Positions 1 through 6,316 of a DNA stretch of 6,359 nt are shown here, piece after piece. Under the pieces are notes generated by a model, which was not told where the DNA came from, made no database searches, and was given only the letters and a program-made list of their open reading frames with translations. Both the position numbers and the translations under genes were made by a program. The stretch spans positions 1 through 6,359 of the forward strand of contig DASVQA010000096.1 in assembly GCA_036389375.1 (NCBI GenBank), read 5' to 3'. Each line of letters begins with the position of its first letter. The stretch's first letter is position 1. The DNA comes from QHXQ01 sp036389375 (GTDB lineage Bacteria; Acidobacteriota; Blastocatellia; Pyrinomonadales; Pyrinomonadaceae).

Positions 1-765
1 CGATTCCAGCGGCTGCGAGTTCAAAGCGACGAAGCCCTGGCGGCGCACACCGATGTCCTCGTCGTTATTGTCCGAGCCATCGACAGTGAAGTTGTTCGCC
101 CGCGAGCGCAAGCCGTTGACCGCGAACTGCCCGGCACTGCCAACACCAGCGCCGACGCCGGGACCGGCGACGGAGCCGAGCGTCTGCGGGGGCGGCGCGA
201 CGCCGGGCAGCAGGAGCGCCAGTTCATCGAACGTGCGCACGATGGTGCGCCCGCCTAAGGGGAGCGCGATCAGTTCTTCTTCGGTGAAGGAGTCGCCGCG
301 CTGCGCGTCGGTCGCGTTGATGCGTGCGCGTATGTCGGTCTCTTCCGCACCGAGCGGCGGGGCGGGCGTAGGTGTAGCCGTCGCCGCTGCCGTGCTCGCT
401 GGATCGAGCGAGACAGGGACAGGCACGACCTCACCCGTGCGCGTGATAAAGAGGCGCTGCACCACCTCGCGCGGCTCATAGCCAGTGGCCGTGACGCGAA
501 TCGTGTAGAGTCCGGGTGCAAGCAGACCTTGATAGAAGCGCCCGCGTGAGTCGGTCTGTTTGGTGATCACCAGATTGGTCTGTTGATTGATGATGAGCGC
601 GGTGGCATCGGCGATGGGCGCACCCGTCTGGCTGTTTGTGACTGTGCCTTCGAATGCGCCCGTCACGGTGTCCTGCGTCCGGCCCGCCCGCACAAAGAGC
701 AGCGCGCAGGCTGCGGAGATGAAAATGGGCAGCAGTAGAGAGCGAAAACGAGATTTCTGATTCAT
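1..765 (-). CDS. Oar-like TonB-dependent receptor, N-terminal part (cut by window edge)
   Basis: An open frame of 255 codons from ATG at 765 reads to base 1 without a stop, so the C-terminal part lies outside. Residues 1-30 look like a Sec signal peptide: basic start (K4, R6, R8), then a hydrophobic stretch from L10 to V25. Residues about 34-121 match a carboxypeptidase-regulatory-like (beta-sandwich) domain, with GTVTNSQTGAPIADA near its start, TDSRGRFYQGLLAPGLYTI in the middle and a GYEPR turn. A Thr/Pro/Ala linker (about 124-138) follows. From about residue 157 a TonB plug begins, with EELIALPLGGRTIV, LLLPGV and the telling VNGLRSRANNFTVDGSDNND segment (216-235) followed by GVRRQGF. In the family the missing part is the 22-strand outer-membrane barrel and the substrate is usually unknown. 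Such receptors are numerous in Acidobacteriota. There is no good Shine-Dalgarno: the nearest GGGAG is 19 nt upstream of the ATG. Family call is secure; ligand unknown. Confidence 0.88.
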   Translation of the reverse strand, partial: MNQKSRFRSLLLPIFISAACALLFVRAGRTQDTVTGAFEGTVTNSQTGAPIADATALIINQQTNLVITKQTDSRGRFYQGLLAPGLYTIRVTATGYEPREVVQRLFITRTGEVVPVPVSLDPASTAAATATPTPAPPLGAEETDIRARINATDAQRGDSFTEEELIALPLGGRTIVRTFDELALLLPGVAPPPQTLGSVAGPGVGAGVGSAGQFAVNGLRSRANNFTVDGSDNNDEDIGVRRQGFVALNSQPLES

Positions 766-841
766 GGCTACGAGGTGTGTAAGGCTCCCTGATCTTTTGT
801 TCGCGCGCCGCAATGCGGGCGCATGTTTTAGCTCGGGCCGC

Positions 842-868
842 ATATTAGCACCAAGCTGCAAATCTGAA
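842..868 (-). promoter_or_regulatory. Weak promoter candidate for the TonB-dependent receptor gene
   Basis: Reading leftward, a TGC-TAATAT extended -10-like element (850-842) is preceded by TTCAGA (868-863), 4/6 to the -35 consensus, with a short 15-nt spacer. It would start transcription near 835 and give a leader of about 70 nt that contains a GC-rich hairpin (arms 805-809 and 818-822). The -10 is only 4/6 and the spacing is poor, so this is a candidate only. It lies in the 135-nt gap between recG and the receptor, where a promoter is expected. Confidence 0.25.
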
Positions 869-876
869 CCACTGTT

Positions 877-889
877 ATGTGCTGCACAT
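877..889. repeat. Perfect 13-bp dyad (6-bp arms, 1-nt centre)
   Basis: ATGTGC and GCACAT flank a single T. The dyad sits 11 bases past the recG stop codon and just upstream of the weak receptor promoter. It has no T-tract on either strand, so it is not an intrinsic terminator. It could be a regulator half-site pair for the receptor gene, or chance. Confidence 0.35.
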
Positions 890-900
890 GCTTTCGCCCT

Positions 901-3297
901 TCAGCCGACCGACGCAAGCCCGAAACGCGCGTCGGCGCGCACCCGCTCGATGAGTTGCGAGGTCTCGCGTGTGCGTTTACGGGCGGACAGATAGTAGTCG
1001 GCTTCCCGGCGCGCTTCTTCGAGGATGTGCAGGTCGCGGACGAGATTGCCGACGCGGAAAGTAGGCACGCCCGATTGCCGCGTGCCCATGACTTCGCCGG
1101 GGCCGCGCAACTCCAAATCTTTTTCCGCGATGCGAAAGCCGTCGTTGGTCTCTGCCATGATGCCGAGCCGTTCGTGCGCGATGCTCGTCTGCCGGTCGGA
1201 GGTCATCAGCACGCAGAAGGACTGTTGCGCGCCGCGCCCGACGCGCCCGCGTAGTTGATGCAGTTGCGACAGACCGAACCGCTCGGCGTGTTCGATCACC
1301 ATGACCGAAGCGTTCGGCACGTCCACGCCGACCTCGACGACCGTCGTGGCGACGAGCACCTGTATCTCGCCGGCCACGAAGCGGCGCATCACGTCCTCTT
1401 TCTCGGCCGCCTTCATCTTGCCGTGCAGCAGCCCGATGGTGAAATGTGGAAAGACGCGGTCGCGCAGGTGCTCGAACATGCGCGTCGCGTCCTTCAAGTC
1501 CATCTTCTCCGACTCTTCGATGAGCGGATAGACGACGTAAGCCTGCCGCCCGCCGCGCACCTCGCGCTCGACGCCTTTGTAGACGCCTGCGCGCTGGTCT
1601 TCGCCAACGACGACCGTCTTGATCGGCGTGCGACCGGGCGGCAGTTCGTCAATGACGGACACGTCGAGTTCGCCGTAGACGGTCATGGCGAGCGAGCGCG
1701 GGATGGGCGTGGCGGTCATCACGAGCACGTCGGGATTGAAGCCGCGCTCGCGCAGGGACGCGCGTTGCAGGACGCCGAAGCGGTGCTGCTCGTCTATGAC
1801 GACGAGGCCGAGTTTATGAAACTGCACGGCCTCTTGAATCAGCGCGTGCGTGCCGACGCAGGCCTCTATCTCGCCGGCTGCGATGCCGGCCTGGAGGCGG
1901 CGTTTCTCGGCGGCGCGCAGCGAGCCGATCAGAAGTTCGGTGCGATAGGGCGAACGCGCGAGCAGGCGTTTGACGTTGCGCGCGTGCTGCTCGGCGAGGA
2001 TTTCGGTCGGGGCCATGAGCGCGGCCTGATAACCGTTCTCCATCGCGGCGAGCATGGCGAGCAGCGCGACGATGGTTTTGCCGCTGCCCACGTCGCCTTG
2101 CAGCAGGCGATTCATCGGCGCGTCCGATTGCATGTCGTCGAGGATGCGATTGACGGCCCGCTCCTGCGCGCCCGTCAACTCGAACGGCAGCATCTCGGCC
2201 AGCGCAGCGCGCACGCGCTCGTCAACTTCGATGACCGCGCCCTTCGGTTCTTTCACGCGCTCGCTCTTGCGCAAGCCGATGGCGAACGCGACCCAGAAGA
2301 ACTCCTCAAAGATGAGCCGGAGATGCGCGGGCGAACGGGCGCGCTCGTAGTCGGCGAGCGCTACGTCGTCCGTTGGAAAATGTATGCGGCGCAGCGCGTC
2401 GGCGCGGTTGATTAGCTGCTGGCGCGCGATTAAGTCCGACGGTAATGTTTCATCGAACACATCGTCGGGCAGACGGCGCAGGACTTCGTGCATGATCTCG
2501 CGCAGACGCTTCGTGCGAAACTCGCCGAGTTTGCGATAGACCGGCACGCGCCGCCCGACGTGTATGGCCGCGAGCGCCGGATCGGTCGCCTCTTCTTCCT
2601 CTTCGAGATCGTCCGCTTCTGCTTCGCCGTCCGCGTCAGCCTCGCCGCCGGCTTTGGCTGCGCTGCGCGCCGCCCCGGGCGTGCTGCGCTCGTCGGTCGC
2701 CGCCGCCGCTTCGACCTGCCCGCCGTTCTCTTCGGCGAGGCGCAGGAGCGCGTGTTCGGGCGGCGTCCAGATGCCGGGCAGCATCTCCAACTCGTCGGGT
2801 TTGTTGAGCCGCAACGCGAAGGTGTTGCGGCGCGCATCCCACTCCCAGTTGCCGTAGGCGATGAAGCGTGCGCCGCGCGTGAACTTCTGCCGGTGGTAGG
2901 CGATGATGCGCGGCGCTTGCCGGCCCGAGACGAACCACCAGACGACGACCGGCTTGGCGGTGCGTTCCGGGTCGCTCGCCGTGACCTCGAAGATGTAGAG
3001 CGGCGGTTGCTTCGGACTCCGATTCTTGCCGACCTGAAAACCGCCCGCGACGCGCACGTAGAGTTCGAGCGAAGCCTCCGTGCCCGCCTGCAAGTCTGCG
3101 ATGCGCGCGAGATTCGAGCGATCCTCGTAGCGCATCGGCAGGTAATTCAACAGGTCTTCAAGCGTCGCCTCGCCCGCATCGCGTTTCCCGGAGAGACCGG
3201 CGAGCGCGAGCGCAAGCCGCCGCGCCGTCAACTGCCCGAAACGCGGCAGACCCATGCGCGCGAGTTCGAGAATGGGCGTGTCGAGCGTGACCGACAT
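901..3297 (-). CDS. recG: ATP-dependent DNA helicase RecG
   Basis: RecG is a superfamily 2 double-stranded-DNA translocase that regresses stalled forks and migrates Holliday junctions. From ATG at 3297 the protein has 798 residues, longer than the roughly 690 usual for the family. Residues about 1-175 are the N-terminal/wedge region, with LLNYLPMRYEDRS near 49-61 and an OB-fold. An Ala/Glu/Asp-rich insertion occupies about 190-242, ending in DDLEEEEE. Then come VPVYRKLGEFRTKRLREIM and the helicase core: Walker A GDVGSGKT (401-408), APTEILAEQH (429-438), Walker B DEQH (502-505), TATPIPRSL (528-536), and in lobe 2 VATTVVEVGVDVPNA and FGLSQLHQLRGRVGRG (about 674-689), followed by the C-terminal TRG-type region. 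All key motifs are intact. A TTG at 3333 would add 12 residues (MSLSLSLTSLPA), but these are encoded by the spacer repeats, while MSVTLDTPILEL from the ATG fits the family start. Neither start has a Shine-Dalgarno. Stop TGA at 901-903. Confidence 0.96.
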   Translation of the reverse strand: MSVTLDTPILELARMGLPRFGQLTARRLALALAGLSGKRDAGEATLEDLLNYLPMRYEDRSNLARIADLQAGTEASLELYVRVAGGFQVGKNRSPKQPPLYIFEVTASDPERTAKPVVVWWFVSGRQAPRIIAYHRQKFTRGARFIAYGNWEWDARRNTFALRLNKPDELEMLPGIWTPPEHALLRLAEENGGQVEAAAATDERSTPGAARSAAKAGGEADADGEAEADDLEEEEEATDPALAAIHVGRRVPVYRKLGEFRTKRLREIMHEVLRRLPDDVFDETLPSDLIARQQLINRADALRRIHFPTDDVALADYERARSPAHLRLIFEEFFWVAFAIGLRKSERVKEPKGAVIEVDERVRAALAEMLPFELTGAQERAVNRILDDMQSDAPMNRLLQGDVGSGKTIVALLAMLAAMENGYQAALMAPTEILAEQHARNVKRLLARSPYRTELLIGSLRAAEKRRLQAGIAAGEIEACVGTHALIQEAVQFHKLGLVVIDEQHRFGVLQRASLRERGFNPDVLVMTATPIPRSLAMTVYGELDVSVIDELPPGRTPIKTVVVGEDQRAGVYKGVEREVRGGRQAYVVYPLIEESEKMDLKDATRMFEHLRDRVFPHFTIGLLHGKMKAAEKEDVMRRFVAGEIQVLVATTVVEVGVDVPNASVMVIEHAERFGLSQLHQLRGRVGRGAQQSFCVLMTSDRQTSIAHERLGIMAETNDGFRIAEKDLELRGPGEVMGTRQSGVPTFRVGNLVRDLHILEEARREADYYLSARKRTRETSQLIERVRADARFGLASVG

Positions 3298-3304
3298 GGC
3301 AGGC

Positions 3305-3395
3305 AGTGACGTTAAAGACAGTGACAGTGACAAGTGACAAATGACAAGTGACGAGTTAAAGACCTTGTCCTAGCTCGTCACTCGTCACTTGTCAC
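3305..3395. repeat. Degenerate 6-7 bp tandem repeats with an inverted copy
   Basis: The spacer before recG is built from AGTGAC/AAGTGAC-type units: AGTGAC at 3305, 3320 and 3326, AAGTGAC at 3332, AAATGAC at 3339 and AAGTGAC at 3346. GTTAAAGAC occurs twice, at 3311-3319 and 3355-3363. The inverse appears at 3374-3395 (CTCGTCACTCGTCACTTGTC and on). Bases 3342-3355 pair perfectly with 3381-3394 (14 bp, 25-nt loop), so either strand can form a hairpin. There is no clean terminal U-tract, so it is not a standard terminator. Heptanucleotide repeats of this sort are known in intergenic DNA of cyanobacteria (STRR sequences); function here is unknown. Confidence 0.75.
3311..3340 (-). promoter_or_regulatory. 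Weak promoter candidate for recG inside the repeat spacer
   Basis: On the minus strand TTGTCA (3340-3335, 5/6 to the -35 consensus) is followed after 18 nt by TTTAAC (3316-3311, 4/6 to the -10). The start site would be near 3304, only about 7 nt before the recG ATG, which would agree with the absence of a Shine-Dalgarno. The repeats supply several TTGTCA hexamers, so a match by chance is easy. recG could also be read through from the bacilliredoxin gene. Confidence 0.25.
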
Positions 3396-3408
3396 CCGGC
3401 TCTGTTTT

Positions 3409-3849
3409 TTACGCTTGGGCTGTGGCCGCGTTGGCGCAGTGTTGGTCGAAGGCGCGGGCGAGTTCCTGCGCGATGGCGGGCGCGTCGCGGGTTTCGATGT
3501 CGCGGCGTTGCAGCAGGTAAACGAGTTGGCCGTCCTTGAGCAAGGCGACGGAGGGTGAAGACGGCGGATAGCCGGTGAAGTAGCTGCGTGCGCGCTCGGT
3601 AGCGGCGGTGTCTGCGCCGGCAAAGACGGTGATGGCGCGGTCGGGATGCGCCGTGTGGCGCAACGCCATTGCGATGCCGGGGCGCGCTTTGCCGGCCGCA
3701 CAACCGCAGACCGAATTGACGACGACCATCAGCGTGCCCTTCGTCTCGCGCACGGCTTCGTCCACCGCTTCGGGCGTCCGCGCCTCTTCGATGCCGAGCC
3801 GCGTCAGTTCCTCGCGCATCGGACGGATCATCAATTCCGGATAAGGCAT
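3409..3849 (-). CDS. brxA/brxB: BrxA/BrxB family bacilliredoxin (YphP/YqiW-like)
   Basis: A 146-residue cytoplasmic thioredoxin-fold protein. In Bacillus the family (formerly DUF1094) removes bacillithiol from S-bacillithiolated proteins. The diagnostic CGC active site is present as VVVNSVCGCAAGKARPG (43-58; Cys48 and Cys50). The N-terminus MPYPELMIRPMREELTRLG and the later segments VFAGAD (75-80) and YPPSSPSVALLKDGQLVYLL (94-113) are also family hallmarks. The length is normal. An extra Cys138 lies near the C-terminus. The start is clear: AGAAGGAGA lies upstream, with AGGAG at 3863-3859, nine bases from the ATG. It is separated from tsaE by 102 nt and from recG by 111 nt, so it probably has its own promoter. 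Which paralogue (A or B) cannot be told from sequence. The substrate thiol is inferred from the family, not shown here. Confidence 0.93.
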   Translation of the reverse strand: MPYPELMIRPMREELTRLGIEEARTPEAVDEAVRETKGTLMVVVNSVCGCAAGKARPGIAMALRHTAHPDRAITVFAGADTAATERARSYFTGYPPSSPSVALLKDGQLVYLLQRRDIETRDAPAIAQELARAFDQHCANAATAQA

Positions 3850-3894
3850 AAGTTATTTCTCCTTCTGGTAGTTCAGACAAATTGTTACAGGCAA

Positions 3895-3903
3895 ATTCTA
3901 ACA
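3895..3903 (-). promoter_or_regulatory. Extended -10 promoter candidate for the bacilliredoxin gene
   Basis: Reading leftward, TGT-TAGAAT (3903-3895) is an extended -10 element with 5/6 match in the hexamer. No convincing -35 lies 16-18 nt upstream, which extended -10 promoters can tolerate. Transcription would start near 3888, giving a leader of about 39 nt that includes the Shine-Dalgarno at 3863-3859. It lies in the AT-richer patch between tsaE and the bacilliredoxin gene. Confidence 0.35.
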
Positions 3904-3951
3904 CAGCCCCAGCGCCGCCGCTGACATGCAGCGACAGCTACCGCGCGATCA

Positions 3952-4431
3952 TTACGACCGGCTGCTTGTTTCGCTGTGCGCGACGATGTCGATGCGGCGC
4001 GGCGCTTCGCCGTCACCGGCGAGCGAGACGCGCCAGACGGGCGCGGGCAGCGGATAACGCCCCAGCCGCTCGGCCCATTCGATGACGACGACGGCGCGCT
4101 CGTCAGCCAGCAACTCGTCGAGGTCAACGGCGTGCGCGGCCGCTGCACCGTCGGGCAGGCGGTAGAGGTCTAGGTGGTAGAGCGTCAACGCGGCCGTGTC
4201 GTGGCGGTTGACGAGGGTGAACGAGGGGCTGGTCACCTCGCTCGCGTCAATGCCGAGCGCGGCGGCGAGTCCTTTCACGAAGACGGTCTTGCCCGCGCCG
4301 AGCGGCCCGTCGAGCAGAAGAATCTCGCCGCCCTTGAGCGCCGCGCCGACCGTCGCGCCGAGCGCGTAAGTCTCCGTCTCGTCGTGTGTCGTCCAAGTGC
4401 CGGCGGGCACGCTGCCTTGCGTGACGCTCAT
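3952..4431 (-). CDS. tsaE: tRNA threonylcarbamoyladenosine biosynthesis ATPase TsaE
   Basis: TsaE is the P-loop ATPase that works with TsaB and TsaD in transferring the threonylcarbamoyl group to A37 of ANN-decoding tRNAs (t6A). The 159-residue protein has the family's normal length. Visible motifs: Walker A DGPLGAGKT (41-49), the switch-like VTSPSFTLVNRH (66-77), YHLDLYRL (85-92), and IEWAERLG (117-124) with the conserved Glu-Trp. The ATG at 4431 overlaps the nnr stop as ATGA (4428-4431), so the two are probably translationally coupled. The nnr-tsaE order is also seen in Escherichia coli, which supports both calls. About 30 residues before the P-loop strand are variable. Stop TAA at 3952-3954. 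Confidence 0.95.
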   Translation of the reverse strand: MSVTQGSVPAGTWTTHDETETYALGATVGAALKGGEILLLDGPLGAGKTVFVKGLAAALGIDASEVTSPSFTLVNRHDTAALTLYHLDLYRLPDGAAAAHAVDLDELLADERAVVVIEWAERLGRYPLPAPVWRVSLAGDGEAPRRIDIVAHSETSSRS

Positions 4432-6101
4432 CGTGGCTGTTCTCCGGCCGCGTCGAGCGTGCGGACGGCGGCGCTCAGGTGTTCGCGTATGTCTGAGGCG
4501 ACGAGCGTGCGCATGCCCCGTGCGCGCGCCGCGATGTCGCCCGCCAGACCGCCGAGATAGACGGCGGCCACGACCGTCGCAAAGGCGTCGGCCTCAGCTT
4601 TCAACGTGCCGTAGGCCTGGGCCAGACAGCCGGTGAGGATGCCGGTGAGCGTGTCGCCCGCGCCGGCCGTGCCGAGGCCGGCATTGCCCGTTGAATTGAC
4701 GGCCACCCGACCATCGGGCGCGGCGATGATCGTGCGCGCTCCCTTCAGGACGAGGATCAACTGCTGCGCGGTCGCAAACTCGCGCGCGACCTGAACGCGA
4801 TCCGCCAGCGCGTCCGTGTCGGCGCGCCCGAGCAGGCGGCGCATCTCGCCCACGTGCGGCGTGAGTATGAGCGGGCGGTCGTTCGTGCCGCGCAGTTCTG
4901 CCGGCCACGGCGCGAGCGCGTTCAAACCGTCCGCGTCGAGCACGACGGGCGTGGTGCGTTGTTCGACGTATGCGCGGACGAAACTGCGCGTGCCTGCATC
5001 GTCGGCCGTCAGACCGGGCCCGAGCGCGACGACTTGGGCCCGCGCCGTCAAGCGCCGCGCCTCGACCAACGCCGCCGCGCTGAACGCGCCCTGCTCCGTC
5101 TCCGCCAGTGCCGCCGTCATCACTTCGGGCATGACGCGCGCCGCCACTGCCGCGTGCGCCGACGCGGGCGTTGCCACTGTCACAAGCCCCGCGCCTGCGC
5201 GCAGCGCCGCCTCGCACGCCAGTACGGGCGCGCCCGTCATGTGCCGCGAACCGGCGACGACAAGCGCGTGCCCGTGCGTGTTCTTGTAAGAGTCGGGCGC
5301 ATAGCGCGTCCGCTTGAGCCACGCGCGGGCGTCGTCGGCTTCGACGAGGAAAAGCTGCGCGCCTGTTTCGTCGAGCAGCACGGCGGGCGAGCCGATGTCC
5401 GCGATGACGAGTTGACCGTTGCGGTGCGCGGCGGGTGGCAGGACGTTGGCAGGTTTGGGCGCGGTGAAGGTGACGGTCAGATCGGCCGCAACTGCGTCGC
5501 CGATCAGCGCGGCCGAGTCTGCGTCGAGACCCGAAGGCAGGTCGAGCGAGACGACGAGCGGGCGCACATCTGCCGGCTCGCACTGTTCGCAGAGGTGAGT
5601 CAGGTCGAGCACGACCCGGCGAAACAGTTCGGCGAGTGGGCGCGTCAAGCCTGTGCCGAAGAGTGCGTCAACGATGATGTCGTAAGCGCCCAGAGAGGCG
5701 GCCTGCGCCGACCATCCCGCCTCGTCCGCACACTCGCGCCAAGAGAGCCGGGCCAGCGTCTCGGCATCATCGGATTGTGCGCCGGCCAGTTGCCGCGTAG
5801 CCTCGAAATTCGTGCGCGCGTCGTCGCGTGTGTCTGCGACGCGCCCGAAGAGTATGCCCTCGACGCGTGCGCCCGCGAGCCAGAGCAGCCGCGCCAGCGC
5901 CGCGCCGTCGCCGCCGTTGTTGCCGCGCCCGCAGAGGACGAGCGCCCGGCAACCTGCGAGTCCGCGTCCGAGCCGTGTGGAGATGGCGCGGGCGGCTGCG
6001 TGGGCAGCCTGCTCCATCAGCAGCAGCGAGGGCAGGGCGTAGCGCTCGGTCGTCAGTCGGTCAACCTCGCGCATCTCGGCGGCGGTGATAACTTTACGCA
6101 C
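4428..6101 (-). CDS. nnr: Bifunctional NAD(P)H-hydrate epimerase / ADP-dependent NAD(P)H-hydrate dehydratase
   Basis: This 557-residue cytosolic enzyme repairs NADHX and NADPHX: the N-terminal domain epimerises R- to S-hydrate and the C-terminal domain dehydrates it using ADP. The epimerase (about 1-260) shows KVITAAEMREVD (3-14), GRGNNGGDG (58-66), DIIVDALFGTGL (141-152, with the catalytic-type Asp145) and SLDLPSGLDADS (185-196). The ribokinase-like dehydratase (about 270-545) shows HALVVAGSRHMTGAPVLA, RAGAGLVTVATP, ALGPGL (359-364), VLDADGLNAL, ILTPHVGEMRRLLG (412-425) and STGNAGLGTAGAGDTLTG (470-487, the GAGD nucleotide/catalytic loop). It is slightly longer than the 515 residues of the E. 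coli protein. The GTG start at 6101 is chosen because KVITAAEM is conserved in the family and lies upstream of the first ATG codon (6074). There is no Shine-Dalgarno. It is the first gene of the nnr-tsaE pair. Confidence 0.95.
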   Translation of the reverse strand: MRKVITAAEMREVDRLTTERYALPSLLLMEQAAHAAARAISTRLGRGLAGCRALVLCGRGNNGGDGAALARLLWLAGARVEGILFGRVADTRDDARTNFEATRQLAGAQSDDAETLARLSWRECADEAGWSAQAASLGAYDIIVDALFGTGLTRPLAELFRRVVLDLTHLCEQCEPADVRPLVVSLDLPSGLDADSAALIGDAVAADLTVTFTAPKPANVLPPAAHRNGQLVIADIGSPAVLLDETGAQLFLVEADDARAWLKRTRYAPDSYKNTHGHALVVAGSRHMTGAPVLACEAALRAGAGLVTVATPASAHAAVAARVMPEVMTAALAETEQGAFSAAALVEARRLTARAQVVALGPGLTADDAGTRSFVRAYVEQRTTPVVLDADGLNALAPWPAELRGTNDRPLILTPHVGEMRRLLGRADTDALADRVQVAREFATAQQLILVLKGARTIIAAPDGRVAVNSTGNAGLGTAGAGDTLTGILTGCLAQAYGTLKAEADAFATVVAAVYLGGLAGDIAARARGMRTLVASDIREHLSAAVRTLDAAGEQPR

Positions 6102-6108
6102 GGCAGGG

Positions 6109-6138
6109 ATGATAAGGAGAGCGACGGGCGCGGGTCAA
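6109..6138 (-). promoter_or_regulatory. Sigma70-type promoter for nnr-tsaE
   Basis: On the minus strand TTGACC (6138-6133, 5/6 to the -35) and TATCAT (6114-6109, 5/6 to the -10) are separated by 18 nt. Only seven bases (CCCTGCC) separate the -10 from the nnr GTG, so the predicted start of transcription falls at or within one or two bases of the start codon. This would make a leaderless mRNA and explains why no Shine-Dalgarno is seen. Confidence 0.6.
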
Positions 6139-6191
6139 CGGGTTGCGGGCGAAAGCGGGGGAATTGGGGCGACGAAGTTTGGCCGGCCAAC

Positions 6192-6218
6192 AAAAAAAGA
6201 GCGCCTTCCTCGCGCTCT
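6192..6218 (-). terminator. Intrinsic terminator, leftward
   Basis: AGAGCGC (6218-6212 read on the minus strand) pairs with GCGCTCT (6204-6198) across a 7-nt loop, followed by an unbroken run of seven U residues (6198-6192, the first being the last base of the stem). This is the normal form of a Rho-independent terminator for transcription arriving from the right, just before the nnr promoter. The plus strand lacks a T-tract. Confidence 0.75.
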
Positions 6219-6234
6219 CCCCCGCCTGCCTGCC

Positions 6235-6295
6235 GCTACTTTTGCCGTCCTCTCCGTTTGTAACCATGTAAAAGAGCTAATCTTGCCGTCTCTCC
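6235..6295 (-). repeat. Imperfect direct repeat pair (about 20 bp)
   Basis: On the minus strand GGAGAGACGGCAAGATTAGC (6295-6276) and GGAGAGGACGGCAAAAGTAGC (6255-6235) differ by one inserted base and two substitutions, with 41 bases between their left ends. Both lie between the two leftward terminators. No gene is evident there: an ATG-initiated 57-codon frame (6267-6094) runs through a terminator and into nnr and is not credible. Function unknown. Confidence 0.5.
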
Positions 6296-6316
6296 AGAAA
6301 AAAATCGCGGGTGCAG

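Noticed and set aside
1..765. Lipoprotein signal at Cys20 of the receptor
   Set aside because: The residues before it (ISAAC) lack the Leu expected at -3 of a lipobox, and the hydrophobic stretch continues past the Cys.
1255..2415. Plus-strand open frame of 386 codons opposite recG
   Set aside because: It lies wholly antisense to a RecG with every helicase motif intact, has an Arg/His/Asp/Ala-rich composition with no recognisable domain, and is typical of shadow frames in GC-rich DNA.
2488..3309. Plus-strand open frame of 273 codons opposite the RecG N-terminus
   Set aside because: Same shadow pattern; no domain signature and no ribosome binding site that I could see.
3305..3395. Possible CRISPR array in the recG spacer
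   Set aside because: Units are 6-7 bp without unique spacers; this is a short degenerate tandem and inverted repeat.
3919..3933. Small hairpin CGCTG/CAGCG after tsaE as a terminator
   Set aside because: Only a 5-bp stem and no T-tract on the minus strand, so it does not qualify as an intrinsic terminator.
4854..6263. Plus-strand open frame of 469 codons opposite nnr
   Set aside because: Antisense to a well-supported enzyme. The translation is Arg-rich with no recognisable family, and it runs on through the nnr promoter and the leftward terminator.
6094..6267. Minus-strand ATG frame of 57 codons before nnr
   Set aside because: It reads through the 6192-6218 terminator and overlaps the nnr start in another frame; the peptide shows nothing recognisable.
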